Of a stretch of DNA of 42,493 nt, positions 24,794 to 32,846 are shown one piece after another (position 1 is the stretch's first letter; each line of letters starts with the position of its first letter). The notes under the pieces are model-generated. The model did not search any database, had not been told where the DNA came from, and saw only the letters and a list, made by a program, of their open reading frames with translations. The position numbers and the translations under genes are program-made. The stretch lies in the NCBI GenBank assembly GCA_017941705.1, contig JAGAVX010000068.1, forward strand, positions 1 to 42,493. The letters are read 5' to 3'. This DNA is from Atopobiaceae bacterium (GTDB lineage Bacteria; Actinomycetota; Coriobacteriia; Coriobacteriales; Atopobiaceae).

Positions 24794-24807
24794 CAAACAA
24801 ATGTTCT
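24794..24807. promoter_or_regulatory. Second LexA-like box, lexA-proximal
   Basis: CAAACAAATGTTCT matches the box pattern CGAACNNNTGTTYG except at its edges. It lies 30 bases upstream of the lexA start codon, placed to autoregulate lexA. Confidence 0.65.
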
Positions 24808-24815
24808 GTTATTGC

Positions 24816-24844
24816 TTGACCGAACAATTGTTTGAGACTAGTAT
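24816..24844 (+). promoter_or_regulatory. Promoter of the LysM gene
   Basis: TTGACC (24816-24821) and TAGTAT (24839-24844), 17 bp apart. The layout, with a LexA box filling the spacer, copies that of recA. Confidence 0.75.
24821..24834. promoter_or_regulatory. LexA box between lexA and the LysM gene
   Basis: CGAACAATTGTTTG fits CGAACNNNTGTTYG exactly and lies between the -35 and -10 of the LysM gene promoter. It may also act on lexA. Confidence 0.88.
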
Positions 24845-24932
24845 AGTACGCACGTTCTGATTTGGCAACTAATTCGTGTCGTTGGTGTCCTCTATAACCA
24901 TAACCGTACAACACAGATGAGAGGAGCATCAT

Positions 24933-25382
24933 ATGAATACCCGCACCACCAATGTCGCCACCTGCGAGGGAAGCCTTGCCCTGTCATCTCGTCGTACCAA
25001 CTTGCGTGTCATCGAAGGCGGCCTTACGCACAAGAAGCCAGAAGGACAGGTCATCGCATTCTCTCCTTCGCACATGGTGCACAGCGTATGGCCCCACACG
25101 CTCCTTACGGGCGCGTTGGCCATCGTCTTCATACTTGTAATCACATTTGGTTGCGTCTTCACCGACATGCGCAAGCAGTCAAAGCTTGAGGGTGCCTTTG
25201 CCGCCGCGCCGATCGAGACGATCGTCGTGCATCAGGGAGACTCTCTCTGGAGCATTGCGGAAGAGCATCCCGTACAGGGTTGCACCACCTCTCAGGTGGA
25301 ACACTATATTCGTGAGCACAATGAGCTCGATAGCGCATGCCTCATGGCAGGTATGCGCATAGAGGTACCTTCGCTTGGATAG
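24933..25382 (+). CDS. SOS-type LysM membrane protein, probable division inhibitor (YneA-like)
   Basis: A 149-residue protein with a cytoplasmic N-terminus (about 1-54), one membrane helix (about 55-76) and an extracytoplasmic LysM domain (about 95-146; 'VVHQGDSLWSIAEEH', ending 'GMRIEVP'). YneA of Bacillus and its actinobacterial counterparts share this design, lie divergent from lexA, and delay cell division during DNA damage. The divergent location, LexA box inside the promoter and domain layout are seen; the inhibitor function is inferred. The 54-residue N-terminal tail is longer than in YneA. ATG 24933 follows GAGAGGAG. Confidence 0.78.
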   Translation: MNTRTTNVATCEGSLALSSRRTNLRVIEGGLTHKKPEGQVIAFSPSHMVHSVWPHTLLTGALAIVFILVITFGCVFTDMRKQSKLEGAFAAAPIETIVVHQGDSLWSIAEEHPVQGCTTSQVEHYIREHNELDSACLMAGMRIEVPSLG

Positions 25383-25407
25383 CAACGTCGGCTCGGATTC
25401 CTGCGAT

Positions 25408-25420
25408 CAGGGGACACGCC
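25408..25420. repeat. Solo fragment of the GGGGACACGCC repeat
   Basis: CAGGGGACACGCC repeats 13 bases of the arm of the palindromic element at 4916-5020, without the inverted partner. Confidence 0.5.
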
Positions 25421-25545
25421 GTGAACCGCGGTAAGCATCACTGCCAAAGTGTATAAACGACATTGTTAACACTGGTTCTCGCCATACTTTGCTCCGTAAG
25501 ATATTATGTGTTGCAGTGCTTTTAACGTATGACAAAAGGAGCAAA

Positions 25546-25995
25546 ATGCGCTGTCCCAAATGCGGTTGCGATGAGTCAAAAGTCGTCGACTCGCGTCCAT
25601 CTGAGAACAATGATGCCATAAGGCGCCGGCGTGAGTGCATCAAGTGCGGCTGCAGGTTCACGACGTACGAACGCCGCGAAGACATGCCGCTCATGGTGGT
25701 CAAACGCGATGGCCGCAAGGAGACCTTCGAACGTTCAAAACTCATGAGGGGACTTCTGACGGCCACAGTCAAGCGAAGTGTTCACATTGACCAGCTCGAG
25801 GCCCTTATCAGCGGCATCGAGTCTGAGCTGCGCGATCGCGGCATAGCCGAGATATCGTCGGAGGACCTTGGCATGATGGTCATGCAAAGGCTCGTCGACG
25901 TTGACAAGGTGGCCTATGTCAGATTCGCGTCGGTGTACCGCGACTTCAAGGATCTGGACGAGTTCAACGAAGAGCTACGGAGTCTCATGCAATGA
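25546..25995 (+). CDS. nrdR: Transcriptional repressor NrdR
   Basis: A 149-residue zinc-finger/ATP-cone repressor of ribonucleotide reductase genes. Zinc ligands C3, C6, C31 and C34 (MRCPKCGC and CIKCGC) are followed by an ATP-cone domain ('[20 protein letters not shown]') that senses dATP/ATP. ATG 25546 with AAAAGGAG upstream gives the canonical N-terminus. A longer in-frame version from 25489 would put an unrelated hydrophobic stretch before the zinc finger. Its stop overlaps dut, joining two genes of dNTP control. Confidence 0.97.
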   Translation: MRCPKCGCDESKVVDSRPSENNDAIRRRRECIKCGCRFTTYERREDMPLMVVKRDGRKETFERSKLMRGLLTATVKRSVHIDQLEALISGIESELRDRGIAEISSEDLGMMVMQRLVDVDKVAYVRFASVYRDFKDLDEFNEELRSLMQ

Positions 25996-26462
25996 GTGGA
26001 AAAGTACAGCAGGGTATGACAAATGTCGTTGTCCCCATCAAGCGCCTCGATCCGTCAGTCGAGTTGCCACAATACGCTTACGCGGGAGATGCCGGGTTGG
26101 ATCTTCGTGCGAGCGAGGACGTGACGCTGGCGCCGTTCGAGCGTCGGCTGATCTCGACGGGATTGGCCGTGGCCATACCCGAAGGATATGCAGGGTTTGT
26201 GCAACCTCGAAGTGGGCTAGCACTTAAGCAGGGCCTCTCGATGGCAAACACTCCAGGTCTCATCGATGCACACTACCGTGGAGAGCTCAAGATCTGCGCC
26301 ATCAACCTGGACCCAAAGAACGACATAGTCATCAAGCGGGGCGATCGCATTGCCCAGCTGGTCATTCAGCGGGTGCCTGTAGTCGAGCTCGTGGAAGTTG
26401 ACGAACTTGATCATACGGATCGTGGTGCGGGTGGCTTTGGGTCGAGCGGGGTCTCCCGTTAG
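25992..26462 (+). CDS. dut: dUTP diphosphatase
   Basis: A 156-residue trimeric dUTPase that hydrolyses dUTP to dUMP, keeping uracil out of DNA. All five motifs are present: [38 protein letters not shown] and [13 protein letters not shown] 25992 overlaps nrdR TGA (ATGA). A second in-frame ATG at 26016 would remove the first eight residues and is possible. Confidence 0.97.
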   Translation: MSGKVQQGMTNVVVPIKRLDPSVELPQYAYAGDAGLDLRASEDVTLAPFERRLISTGLAVAIPEGYAGFVQPRSGLALKQGLSMANTPGLIDAHYRGELKICAINLDPKNDIVIKRGDRIAQLVIQRVPVVELVEVDELDHTDRGAGGFGSSGVSR

Positions 26463-26493
26463 GGATTCGACCAAGGTTGCGAAAGGACAACAT

Positions 26494-26524
26494 GAGGGAT
26501 GGGTCAAGGCCCGTCCCTCGTTTT
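26494..26524 (+). terminator. Terminator of nrdR-dut
   Basis: A 10-bp stem with one G-U pair (26494-26503 with 26510-26519), followed by GTTTT. Confidence 0.85.
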
Positions 26525-26600
26525 GCATCGCGATGTCGAATAATCACGCATTGACAGAAGCAGGTCATTATCGGTTGGTGCATGGCGCATTCGCCAAGGC

Positions 26601-26629
26601 TTGCCAAACAAAAACATACACGATATGAT
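26601..26629 (+). promoter_or_regulatory. Probable trxB promoter
   Basis: TTGCCA (26601-26606) and TATGAT (26624-26629), 17 bp apart, place the start about 26636 and a 25-nt leader. This excludes the longer in-frame start at 26601. Confidence 0.65.
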
Positions 26630-26660
26630 TGTGCACAAACTAATAGGGAAAGGGGAGTTC

Positions 26661-27611
26661 ATGATCGATCAGCAGCATATATATGACGTTGTTATCATCG
26701 GCGGGGGCCCTGCGGGCCTGTCGGCAGCCATCTATGCACAGCGCGCTCTTCTTGACACGCTGCTCCTAGAACAGGAAGCCGTGGGTGGTCAGGTGCTCAT
26801 TACGAGCGACATAGACAATTATCCCGGTCTTCCAAAGACTGACGGGTATTCGCTGGTCAACGCCATGCATACGCAGGCCACCGACCTTGGTGCCAAGATC
26901 GTGACACTCAATGTTGAGATGGTGACACGCGACGAGGAGACGGGCCTTTTTGAGCTCAAGACGCCTGAGGGAACAATTCTGACCAAGACGGTGATCGCTG
27001 CCACGGGTGCGACGCCTCGCCATGCCGGATTTGATGGCGAGGACACCTTTACTGGTCATGGAGTCTCGTACTGCGCAACCTGCGACGGCATGTTCTACCG
27101 TGGCAAGAAGGTCTTTGTGATTGGCGGAGGAAACTCTGCCTGCGAGGAAGCCCTGTTCCTGACGCGCTTCGCCGACAAGGTTGATGTCGTAGTCCGTAAG
27201 GATCATCTACGTGCCCAAGCGGCAGTGGCGAAGGAGCTCGAGGAGAATCCCAAGGTGACCATTCGTTACCTGACGAGCATTACGGGAGTGAGTGGCAACA
27301 TGATGCTCTCGTCGGTCACACTGCGCGACAACGCCACAGGAGAGGTCTATACGGAGGAGTATGGCGAAGGTGGCTTTGGCGTATTCGTGTTCGTGGGACA
27401 TGCTCCGGCATCAGAATTGCTAAAGGATCTCGTCGAGGTAACCGAAAGTGGTCACGTCATTGCTGACGAGCGCATGGCGACTTGCACCGAGGGTCTCTTT
27501 GTCGCGGGCGATTTGCGTGACAAGCCTCTGAGGCAGATCATAACCGCAGCAGCTGACGGAGCTATTGCGGCGACGAGTGCCTCCATTTACTTGGGACATC
27601 CCGCAGAGTAG
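26661..27611 (+). CDS. trxB: Thioredoxin-disulfide reductase
   Basis: A 316-residue flavoprotein moving electrons from NADPH to thioredoxin. FAD motif GGGPAG at 14-19, redox-active C138-A-T-C141 (YCATCDG), NADPH motif GGGNSA at 155-160, and a C-terminal FAD motif 'GLFVAGDLRDKPLRQI'. ATG 26661 follows AAGGGGAG. No thioredoxin gene is next to it in the window. Confidence 0.96.
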   Translation: MIDQQHIYDVVIIGGGPAGLSAAIYAQRALLDTLLLEQEAVGGQVLITSDIDNYPGLPKTDGYSLVNAMHTQATDLGAKIVTLNVEMVTRDEETGLFELKTPEGTILTKTVIAATGATPRHAGFDGEDTFTGHGVSYCATCDGMFYRGKKVFVIGGGNSACEEALFLTRFADKVDVVVRKDHLRAQAAVAKELEENPKVTIRYLTSITGVSGNMMLSSVTLRDNATGEVYTEEYGEGGFGVFVFVGHAPASELLKDLVEVTESGHVIADERMATCTEGLFVAGDLRDKPLRQIITAAADGAIAATSASIYLGHPAE

Positions 27612-28013
27612 TCGTTAGGTCTTATGTAAAGTAACGTGAGTCTTAGGTTGTAAGGCTCCAAGAGTGGAGGCGGGACCTACTCGAAAGAAACCGAGTAGGT
27701 CCCGCCTCCTTACGGCAAGACATTCGGAGACTCTGAGAGCCCGTTTTTAGCTTTGAGGTATAACTAGTCGCAATCATGTAATTGAAGGCCAAATATCGGC
27801 TTCTGTGGCCTTGTTTTTCACGCCTTCAGTCATTTTGCGACGACATGAGCTTCCATCATGGGATAGAAGGCGGCGCGATGCGTTGCTCGCAAGGCGCCTC
27901 CATCGGGCCAACCTCTTAGTCCCCCGTATAACCGTGATAATATATCTTATGTAAAGTAAGAGAATCCGCAGACAAAGAGGTCTTTCGTGCCCCACTTCTG
28001 CCGCCGTCTCTTA
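27612..28013. other. Gene-free convergent interval with 15-bp direct repeats
   Basis: Between convergent trxB and the ClC gene there is no convincing gene. Contents: a direct repeat TCTTATGTAAAGTAA at 27620-27634 and 27945-27959, which flank 310 bp; the long hairpin at 27666-27709; and otherwise AT-richer DNA than the surroundings. The minus-strand 73-codon frame at 27774-27995 lacks a ribosome-binding site and looks accidental, though it could be a transposase remnant. The repeats could be a target-site duplication, an att-like scar or paired binding sites. Confidence 0.6.
27666..27709 (+). terminator. Long perfect hairpin after trxB
   Basis: 18-bp perfect stem (27666-27683 with 27692-27709), 8-nt loop, 54 bases after trxB. 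Only TT follows, so it may terminate bidirectionally for the convergent genes or simply protect the transcript. Confidence 0.65.
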
Positions 28014-29639
28014 TCATGCCTTCCGCGTAAGGCCTCTGAAGAGTCCCGTCAGAATGAGCTCAGAGTCTGCTTCGAGATCCTCGTCCATGATGATCACGAG
28101 CTCGTCGAGCGCTTGCAGTGTCGTTGTGCCGCGTGGTATGACGCGTTTGCCGGCACGGTCGATGGTGACGACAAGCGTGTTCTGCGGCCACGGCACTTCG
28201 GCGATGGTCTTGCCTTCTACCATGCTTCCCACGCCCACCGTATGCGTGCGCAGCACCTTGTTGCCGACGACCTCGACACCTTGGGCCTCTCCGGTAATCT
28301 CGGGCAAAGTCTCAAGCAGGTTCGACAGGAGCAGCTCGTAGAACGGCTCGACGTTCATCAGATTGGCGGTGACATACGCAACCAACGAGACTGCCGTGGC
28401 CGACAACAGCGTGTCGAGGCTTCCCGTAAGCTCAAAGCACAGAACGACGGCTGTGACAGGAGCCCTGACGGATGCCGCGAACAGCCCGGCGACCCCAAGG
28501 ACGATGAAGTTGTTGAGGTATGCCAGAGGGACGTCTGTCATGCCAACTGCAGTCAGGCCACAGAGCGCGCCGACCAGAGATCCCATGATCACCAACGGCA
28601 GCAGGGTCCCTCCCGGGGCTCCCGAACCAAAGCAAATGCTGGTAAAGAGGTACTTTCCTAGCAAAAGCGCCAAAACGGTAAGGTATGAGAACCGCCTGCT
28701 GTGCTCGAGGAACTCGAGTATGGCGTCTCCGCCGCAAAGAAACTGCGGAAACGTGAAGCTCATCAGGCCGGCGCAAAGGAAGGCAATGAGCAGCACACCG
28801 TCACCTATACGTGCTCTGAGCTGGCCAAACACGTTCTTTTGCATGGCGAACATACCAAGGTTGTGCAGCGCGCCCAACACCCCGCAAACAAGACCCATGA
28901 GCAGGACAAACGCGTAATCGATGTGTGGCAGGTCCCCTACCAGCGCAAAGTGCAGAACCGGCTCGATCCCGAGCACCTGCGAGGTGACGAAGTCCGACAT
29001 CGCCGCGGAAGCCATCACTGCGATGACCAGCGGTGCATTGAACTCACGGTGTATCTCCTCCAGGGCAAACAATACACCCGTAAGAGGTGCATGAAAGGCT
29101 GACGACATGCCTGCGGCAGCCCCACAGGTCACAAGTACGTGCTCCTCACCCTTCTCCTTGTGCAGGAGACGACTAACAGCCTTGCCCGCCATGCCGCCAA
29201 GGAGTACCGACGGACCCTCTCGTCCAAGGGAGAGCCCCGCCAAGGTGCAGAGAACCCCCTCAACGAACTTCACCACCAACACCCGCGGCCATGACATGTT
29301 GAGACGACCCATGACCTCGGCATCAACTTGGGGAATTCCCGAACCACGCGTGTCGGGCTCAAACTGCATCAGGTGCGCTATGGCAGCCGCCATGAGCGTC
29401 AGACCAACAAACCATGCGAGCATAAGCGGCGCATTCCCTTTAGCCAAAGGGATGGCCGCCCGAAGGACGGATTCCGCCTTGGAGAGCGAGATGCGATACA
29501 GCGTAATGATGATGCCAACGACAAGACCGACGGCAACGCCCTCTCCCACCATGTCCACCTGCAGTCGCCGGGAGTAGTGATGTTGGATCGACTTTCTTTG
29601 GGATGATGTGGCCGTGCTGCTCAACGAGAACGCTTCCAA
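28014..29639 (-). CDS. ClC-family chloride/proton antiporter with C-terminal RCK_C domain
   Basis: A 541-residue membrane transporter. ClC selectivity motifs GSGIP (99-103) and GREGP (139-143, gating Glu141) are intact. 'FALEEIHREF' keeps the proton-pathway glutamate (about Glu195), and a Tyr occurs at the third site ('EPFYELL'), so an exchanger rather than a channel is likely. The expected GxFAP region is 'GSGAPGG'. After the last helix, residues from about 455 form a TrkA-C/RCK_C domain ('VGSMVEGKTIAEVPWP'), a regulatory ligand-binding module. The start is taken at TTG 29639; it has no clear ribosome-binding site, and ATG 29552 (Met30), preceded by AGGTGG, is possible. Anion other than chloride cannot be excluded. 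Confidence 0.87.
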   Translation of the reverse strand: MEAFSLSSTATSSQRKSIQHHYSRRLQVDMVGEGVAVGLVVGIIITLYRISLSKAESVLRAAIPLAKGNAPLMLAWFVGLTLMAAAIAHLMQFEPDTRGSGIPQVDAEVMGRLNMSWPRVLVVKFVEGVLCTLAGLSLGREGPSVLLGGMAGKAVSRLLHKEKGEEHVLVTCGAAAGMSSAFHAPLTGVLFALEEIHREFNAPLVIAVMASAAMSDFVTSQVLGIEPVLHFALVGDLPHIDYAFVLLMGLVCGVLGALHNLGMFAMQKNVFGQLRARIGDGVLLIAFLCAGLMSFTFPQFLCGGDAILEFLEHSRRFSYLTVLALLLGKYLFTSICFGSGAPGGTLLPLVIMGSLVGALCGLTAVGMTDVPLAYLNNFIVLGVAGLFAASVRAPVTAVVLCFELTGSLDTLLSATAVSLVAYVTANLMNVEPFYELLLSNLLETLPEITGEAQGVEVVGNKVLRTHTVGVGSMVEGKTIAEVPWPQNTLVVTIDRAGKRVIPRGTTTLQALDELVIIMDEDLEADSELILTGLFRGLTRKA

Positions 29640-29671
29640 TCGTGCGCAATGCTTGTGCGACTATAGACAAA

Positions 29672-29708
29672 GACCCCGCAGCGCGCCATGTCAGCGAGCT
29701 GCGGGGTC
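29672..29708 (-). terminator. Terminator of the coiled-coil NlpC/P60 gene
   Basis: 11-bp perfect stem (29672-29682 with 29698-29708) read on the minus strand, followed by TTTGTCT. Confidence 0.75.
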
Positions 29709-29796
29709 GTATGCGTCATGCCCAAGCTTATCTTTCATGGTGGCCTAACGATGGTACCACCAATAGCCTTTCACGTGCGCAAGCAGAGTGATGGCG

Positions 29797-30912
29797 CTAG
29801 TACGATCCCCCTCCGATGAACGACCAGACCGACGTTTCGCAGACGGACTTTCCAGGACGAGGAGCATGAATCATCGTTCCGCCGCCAGTGTAGATGCCCA
29901 CATGGCCCTCGTCGGTGAATACGAGGTCACCCACCGACAGCTGATCCATGCTGGTCTTCCAGCTTCCCGTGCTTTGCAGGGACGAAATCATGTCGTAGGT
30001 AGTACGGCCGCGGGCATAGCCATAGCAATAGCAGACGAGACCAGAGCAATCGAACGAGCTGGGGCCATCGGCGCCATACACATAGGGCGATCCGATGGCA
30101 GCGTATGCGGAGCCAAGTCCCCCACCACTCGGTGCATAGGATGTCCCGCCACCAGAGCTAGCGCCCGATGACTCACTGGCGCTGGAAGCAGCCTCATCAC
30201 CATTCTGATTGGCTGTTGCGGTCTCCCCTGTCTGCTCCGTGGATTGAGCGGTACCACCCTGCTGGGCAGTCTCCCCCACGGCTTCCATTGCAGCTTGGAT
30301 GTTTGTGTTTGCGGCAGCAGCCTGTTGGGCAGCGATCTGCTGCTGGACTTGCTCATCAAGTGCGTCGTAGTAGGCGCGCGCCTCCTCGACCTTCGAAGTG
30401 TAGTCATCAACCTGAACCTGAAGCTCGTCAACGGCCTTCTGTTGGTCGGCCCTTGTCTTTTCGAGGTCATCCTTCTCGGTCTGAAGTCGTGCCTCAAGCG
30501 TACGCACCTTGTTGATGGTCTCGGCGTCACTCATGGCAACCTTGTCCATATAGTAGATGCGGCTGATGATGTCATTCAGGCTGTCGGCACCCATGACCAC
30601 CGATAGAAGCGACGAGGGGCCGGACTTGTAGGAGCTGCGCATGCGCCCGCTCAGAATTCCCTTTGCCTCGGCCAGCTCTCCCTGGGTCTGAGTGATTGCC
30701 GCTTCCTTCTCGCCGATGTGGTACGCGGTCATCTCGAGGTCTGACGTCCTTGTTGCCAAATCCTCCTGAAGGCTGTTAAGCTCTGCACCCAGCGAGTCGA
30801 GTTGTGCCGAAGCCTCGGCAAGCTCGCTCTGAGGTGACGCGTAGGCCATGACGGGCGCAATACCCAATGCAAGGGTAACGCCTGCGGCGATCACGCGATT
30901 ACGAAGTTTCAT
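29797..30912 (-). CDS. Secreted coiled-coil NlpC/P60 endopeptidase
   Basis: A 371-residue exported protein: signal peptide (about 1-26, 'VIAAGVTLALGIAPVMAYA'), long coiled coil (27-200, PcsB/RipA-like), a Gln/Ala/Ser/Thr/Gly-rich linker (about 205-265), then NlpC/P60 with Cys289 (SFDCSGL), His near 337 (GHVGIYTG) and a second His in MIHAP. It should cut peptide cross-bridges during cell separation. ATG 30912 is chosen because GGAAGGA lies 7 bases upstream and the predicted promoter starts transcription downstream of the alternative start at 30942. Monocistronic between two terminators. Confidence 0.9.
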   Translation of the reverse strand: MKLRNRVIAAGVTLALGIAPVMAYASPQSELAEASAQLDSLGAELNSLQEDLATRTSDLEMTAYHIGEKEAAITQTQGELAEAKGILSGRMRSSYKSGPSSLLSVVMGADSLNDIISRIYYMDKVAMSDAETINKVRTLEARLQTEKDDLEKTRADQQKAVDELQVQVDDYTSKVEEARAYYDALDEQVQQQIAAQQAAAANTNIQAAMEAVGETAQQGGTAQSTEQTGETATANQNGDEAASSASESSGASSGGGTSYAPSGGGLGSAYAAIGSPYVYGADGPSSFDCSGLVCYCYGYARGRTTYDMISSLQSTGSWKTSMDQLSVGDLVFTDEGHVGIYTGGGTMIHAPRPGKSVCETSVWSFIGGGSY

Positions 30913-30945
30913 AACACAATCCTTCCGTCCAAAACGGTTCATGTA

Positions 30946-30973
30946 ATTCTAGTCGCATAGGCCGAGGCGTGAA
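30946..30973 (-). promoter_or_regulatory. Probable promoter of the coiled-coil NlpC/P60 gene
   Basis: On the minus strand, TTCACG (30968-30973) and TAGAAT (30946-30951) with a 16-bp spacer, giving a leader of about 27 nt. Confidence 0.5.
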
Positions 30974-30994
30974 GATAGTCCATACAAAGGGCAC

Positions 30995-31027
30995 GTACCC
31001 GCGCACGGCATTACCGGACGCGGGTAC
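30995..31027 (-). terminator. Terminator after apt
   Basis: 9-bp stem GTACCCGCG/CGCGGGTAC (30995-31003 with 31019-31027), with possible pairing inside the loop. A short CCCTTTG tract follows on the minus strand. Confidence 0.6.
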
Positions 31028-31061
31028 GCAAGATGCAGGATATGTGAAGCCTTCGATTTGG

Positions 31062-31595
31062 CTACTCCACCTTGAACAGGGTGAAGATCTCCTGGCTGAA
31101 GTCCTTGGCGATGATCTCGCGAGGATTGAGGAAAGCGAGCTCCATCAGGAAGGCGAAGCCGACAAACTCTGCACCGGCCTTCTCGATGATCTTAGCGCAT
31201 GCGACAGCCGTGCCACCAGTGGCTACGAGGTCATCCACGACCAGAACCCGGTCGTCAGGCGTCAGGGCATCCTTGTGAATCTGCAGCTCATCCGTACCGT
31301 ATTCGAGCGCATAGGACTCAGAGTAGACCTCGCGGGGAAGCTTTCCGGGCTTACGTGCGGGGACAAAGCCGCAGCCGAGGCGATACGCGACGGGTGCGCC
31401 CACAAAGAAGCCACGCGCCTCGGCGCCAACGACCTTGGTGATGCCCTTGCCCATGAAGTGCTCGGAAATCTCGTCAATGGCAGCGGCAAATCCCTGGGGG
31501 TCCCCAATGAGCGGAGTGACGTCCTTGAAGATTACACCAGGTTCGGGATAGTCGGGAATGTCGACGATGAGGCTCTCGTAGTCGAAGTTGGGCAC
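31062..31595 (-). CDS. apt: Adenine phosphoribosyltransferase
   Basis: A 177-residue purine-salvage enzyme making AMP from adenine and PRPP. 'DIPDYPEPGVIFKDVTPL' at the N-terminus, 'GAEARGFFVGAPVAY' and the PRPP loop 'VLVVDDLVATGGTA' are diagnostic. The GTG start at 31595 is chosen from AAAGGA upstream and the family N-terminus. An open frame extends 45 codons further upstream but codes for merR in another frame. It is 14 bases behind the merR stop. Confidence 0.95.
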   Translation of the reverse strand: MPNFDYESLIVDIPDYPEPGVIFKDVTPLIGDPQGFAAAIDEISEHFMGKGITKVVGAEARGFFVGAPVAYRLGCGFVPARKPGKLPREVYSESYALEYGTDELQIHKDALTPDDRVLVVDDLVATGGTAVACAKIIEKAGAEFVGFAFLMELAFLNPREIIAKDFSQEIFTLFKVE

Positions 31596-31609
31596 GGTAG
31601 GTCCTTTCT

Positions 31610-32374
31610 CTAGTCCCCTGCTGGACGATCGATCCCTTGCCGAACGCCCATCTCCTTGTAGGTGGTATCCAACTGACGCCTGATGAGGGCGTCGCGAACC
31701 TGATTGGTAAGCGCCAGCATCTGATCGCATGCTTGGACGAAACGCTCGCGGCGCTCGTCGGTCAGCTCGGCCTCTACTCCCCCGCCCTTGCGGGCGTAGA
31801 CCACGAGGGCCTGTTCGAACATGGCGCTTTCGCGATTTGAGGCCGTGACATACTGGCGCAAGTTGCGCGGTCCAATACCAAAGCGGCTAAGCTCGTGGCA
31901 GACGCGTATGAGTTGCAGGTCATGGCCGTCCACCAGATCGCGGCCGTGTGGAGAGCGCTTGAGCGGAATCACGCCAACCTCGGCAAGCTGACGAACAAAG
32001 CTCACCGGCGCTCCCGTGATCTCGGGCATGCGATCAATGGGGTGCAGGCGGTTGGTCGTCTCATCGTCGTCCTGCTGGGCAAGGCCAACGGGCAGTCCCG
32101 ATACGGTGCCCGCAGGCGATGTGCCAGACTCGCCGCGCTCGAGCTCCTCCTTGATTACCTGCAGGGGCAAGAACCTCGTCTTTTGCAGGTGAAGAATCGT
32201 CTCGAGACGATTGATGTCGTGCTGCGAGTAGAGCCGGTACCCACCAGGCGTGCGCGCAGGCGTTATGAGCCCCTCGTCCTCAAGGTAGCGTACCTTTGAG
32301 ACCGAGAGGTCTGGATAGCGCTGCTGGAGCCGCTTGACCACCTTTCCTATGGTTAGGTATCCGGCGTCAGGCAT
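31610..32374 (-). CDS. MerR-family regulator, FtsR-like
   Basis: A 254-residue protein with an N-terminal MerR winged helix ('YLTIGKVVKRLQ', 'KVRYLEDEGLITPARTPGGYRLYS') and a second winged-helix-like block near 105-165, the two-domain layout of actinobacterial FtsR/Rv1828. It lies 4 bases after the FHA gene, as Rv1828 lies beside garA in Mycobacterium. FtsR activates ftsZ in Corynebacterium. A division role here is inference. No metal- or drug-binding cysteine cluster is visible. Confidence 0.82.
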   Translation of the reverse strand: MPDAGYLTIGKVVKRLQQRYPDLSVSKVRYLEDEGLITPARTPGGYRLYSQHDINRLETILHLQKTRFLPLQVIKEELERGESGTSPAGTVSGLPVGLAQQDDDETTNRLHPIDRMPEITGAPVSFVRQLAEVGVIPLKRSPHGRDLVDGHDLQLIRVCHELSRFGIGPRNLRQYVTASNRESAMFEQALVVYARKGGGVEAELTDERRERFVQACDQMLALTNQVRDALIRRQLDTTYKEMGVRQGIDRPAGD

Positions 32375-32378
32375 GGTC

Positions 32379-32804
32379 CTAGGCCCCAGTCTCGATTCTC
32401 ATGGGACGACGGTTAGAGTGGAAGACCATGCGGAAGGTACCAATCTGCACCGTCGAGCCATCCTTGAGCATCGCCTTGTTGACGATGGCCCCATCGACCC
32501 AGGTGCCGTTGAGCGAACCAAGGTCCTCTATGGTGGCAAATCCGCTGGCCATTCCTGAGAGGTCGATGCGGGCATGATGGCGCGATACCGTCATATCGTT
32601 GAGGAATACGCTGTTGGAGGGTTCGCGACCGAGGGTGATGATGTTGGTCGTGAGCTCGAACACGGATCCGGTGTGGGGTCCCTTGACAATGGCCAAGGTG
32701 GGGCTGGAGGGGCGCTTGCCCCCCATCAGGTCGGGAACAGTTGAGTCGGCCGACGGCATGCGGAAAATCTCGGTCGATCCCATTGCGTTGTTACTGGGCT
32801 GCAT
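32379..32804 (-). CDS. FHA-domain protein, GarA/OdhI-like
   Basis: A 141-residue phosphothreonine-binding protein. The FHA domain (about 45-130) has the conserved 'LGREPSNSVFLND', 'VSRHHARI' and 'LGSLNGTWVDG' residues. The N-terminal tail has 'STEIFRMPS', recalling the TTSVFR site of GarA that PknB/PknG phosphorylate to make the FHA fold back on itself. ATG 32804 follows GAGGGGAG, removing nine residues of an upstream in-frame extension. No Ser/Thr kinase gene is in the window. Confidence 0.85.
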   Translation of the reverse strand: MQPSNNAMGSTEIFRMPSADSTVPDLMGGKRPSSPTLAIVKGPHTGSVFELTTNIITLGREPSNSVFLNDMTVSRHHARIDLSGMASGFATIEDLGSLNGTWVDGAIVNKAMLKDGSTVQIGTFRMVFHSNRRPMRIETGA

Positions 32805-32846
32805 GTAGTGCTCCCCTCGAAAATACGTCACTTGTCTATGATACTC

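Noticed and set aside
27774..27995. 73-codon minus-strand frame between trxB and the ClC gene
   Set aside because: GTG start without ribosome-binding site; overlaps one of the 15-bp repeats; Arg-rich product with no family. Possible transposase remnant but unsupported.
29640..29796. Fluoride riboswitch before the ClC gene
   Set aside because: The ClC protein has the ordinary GREGP/GSGIP motifs of chloride exchangers, and the short gap is mostly taken by the terminator of the upstream gene.
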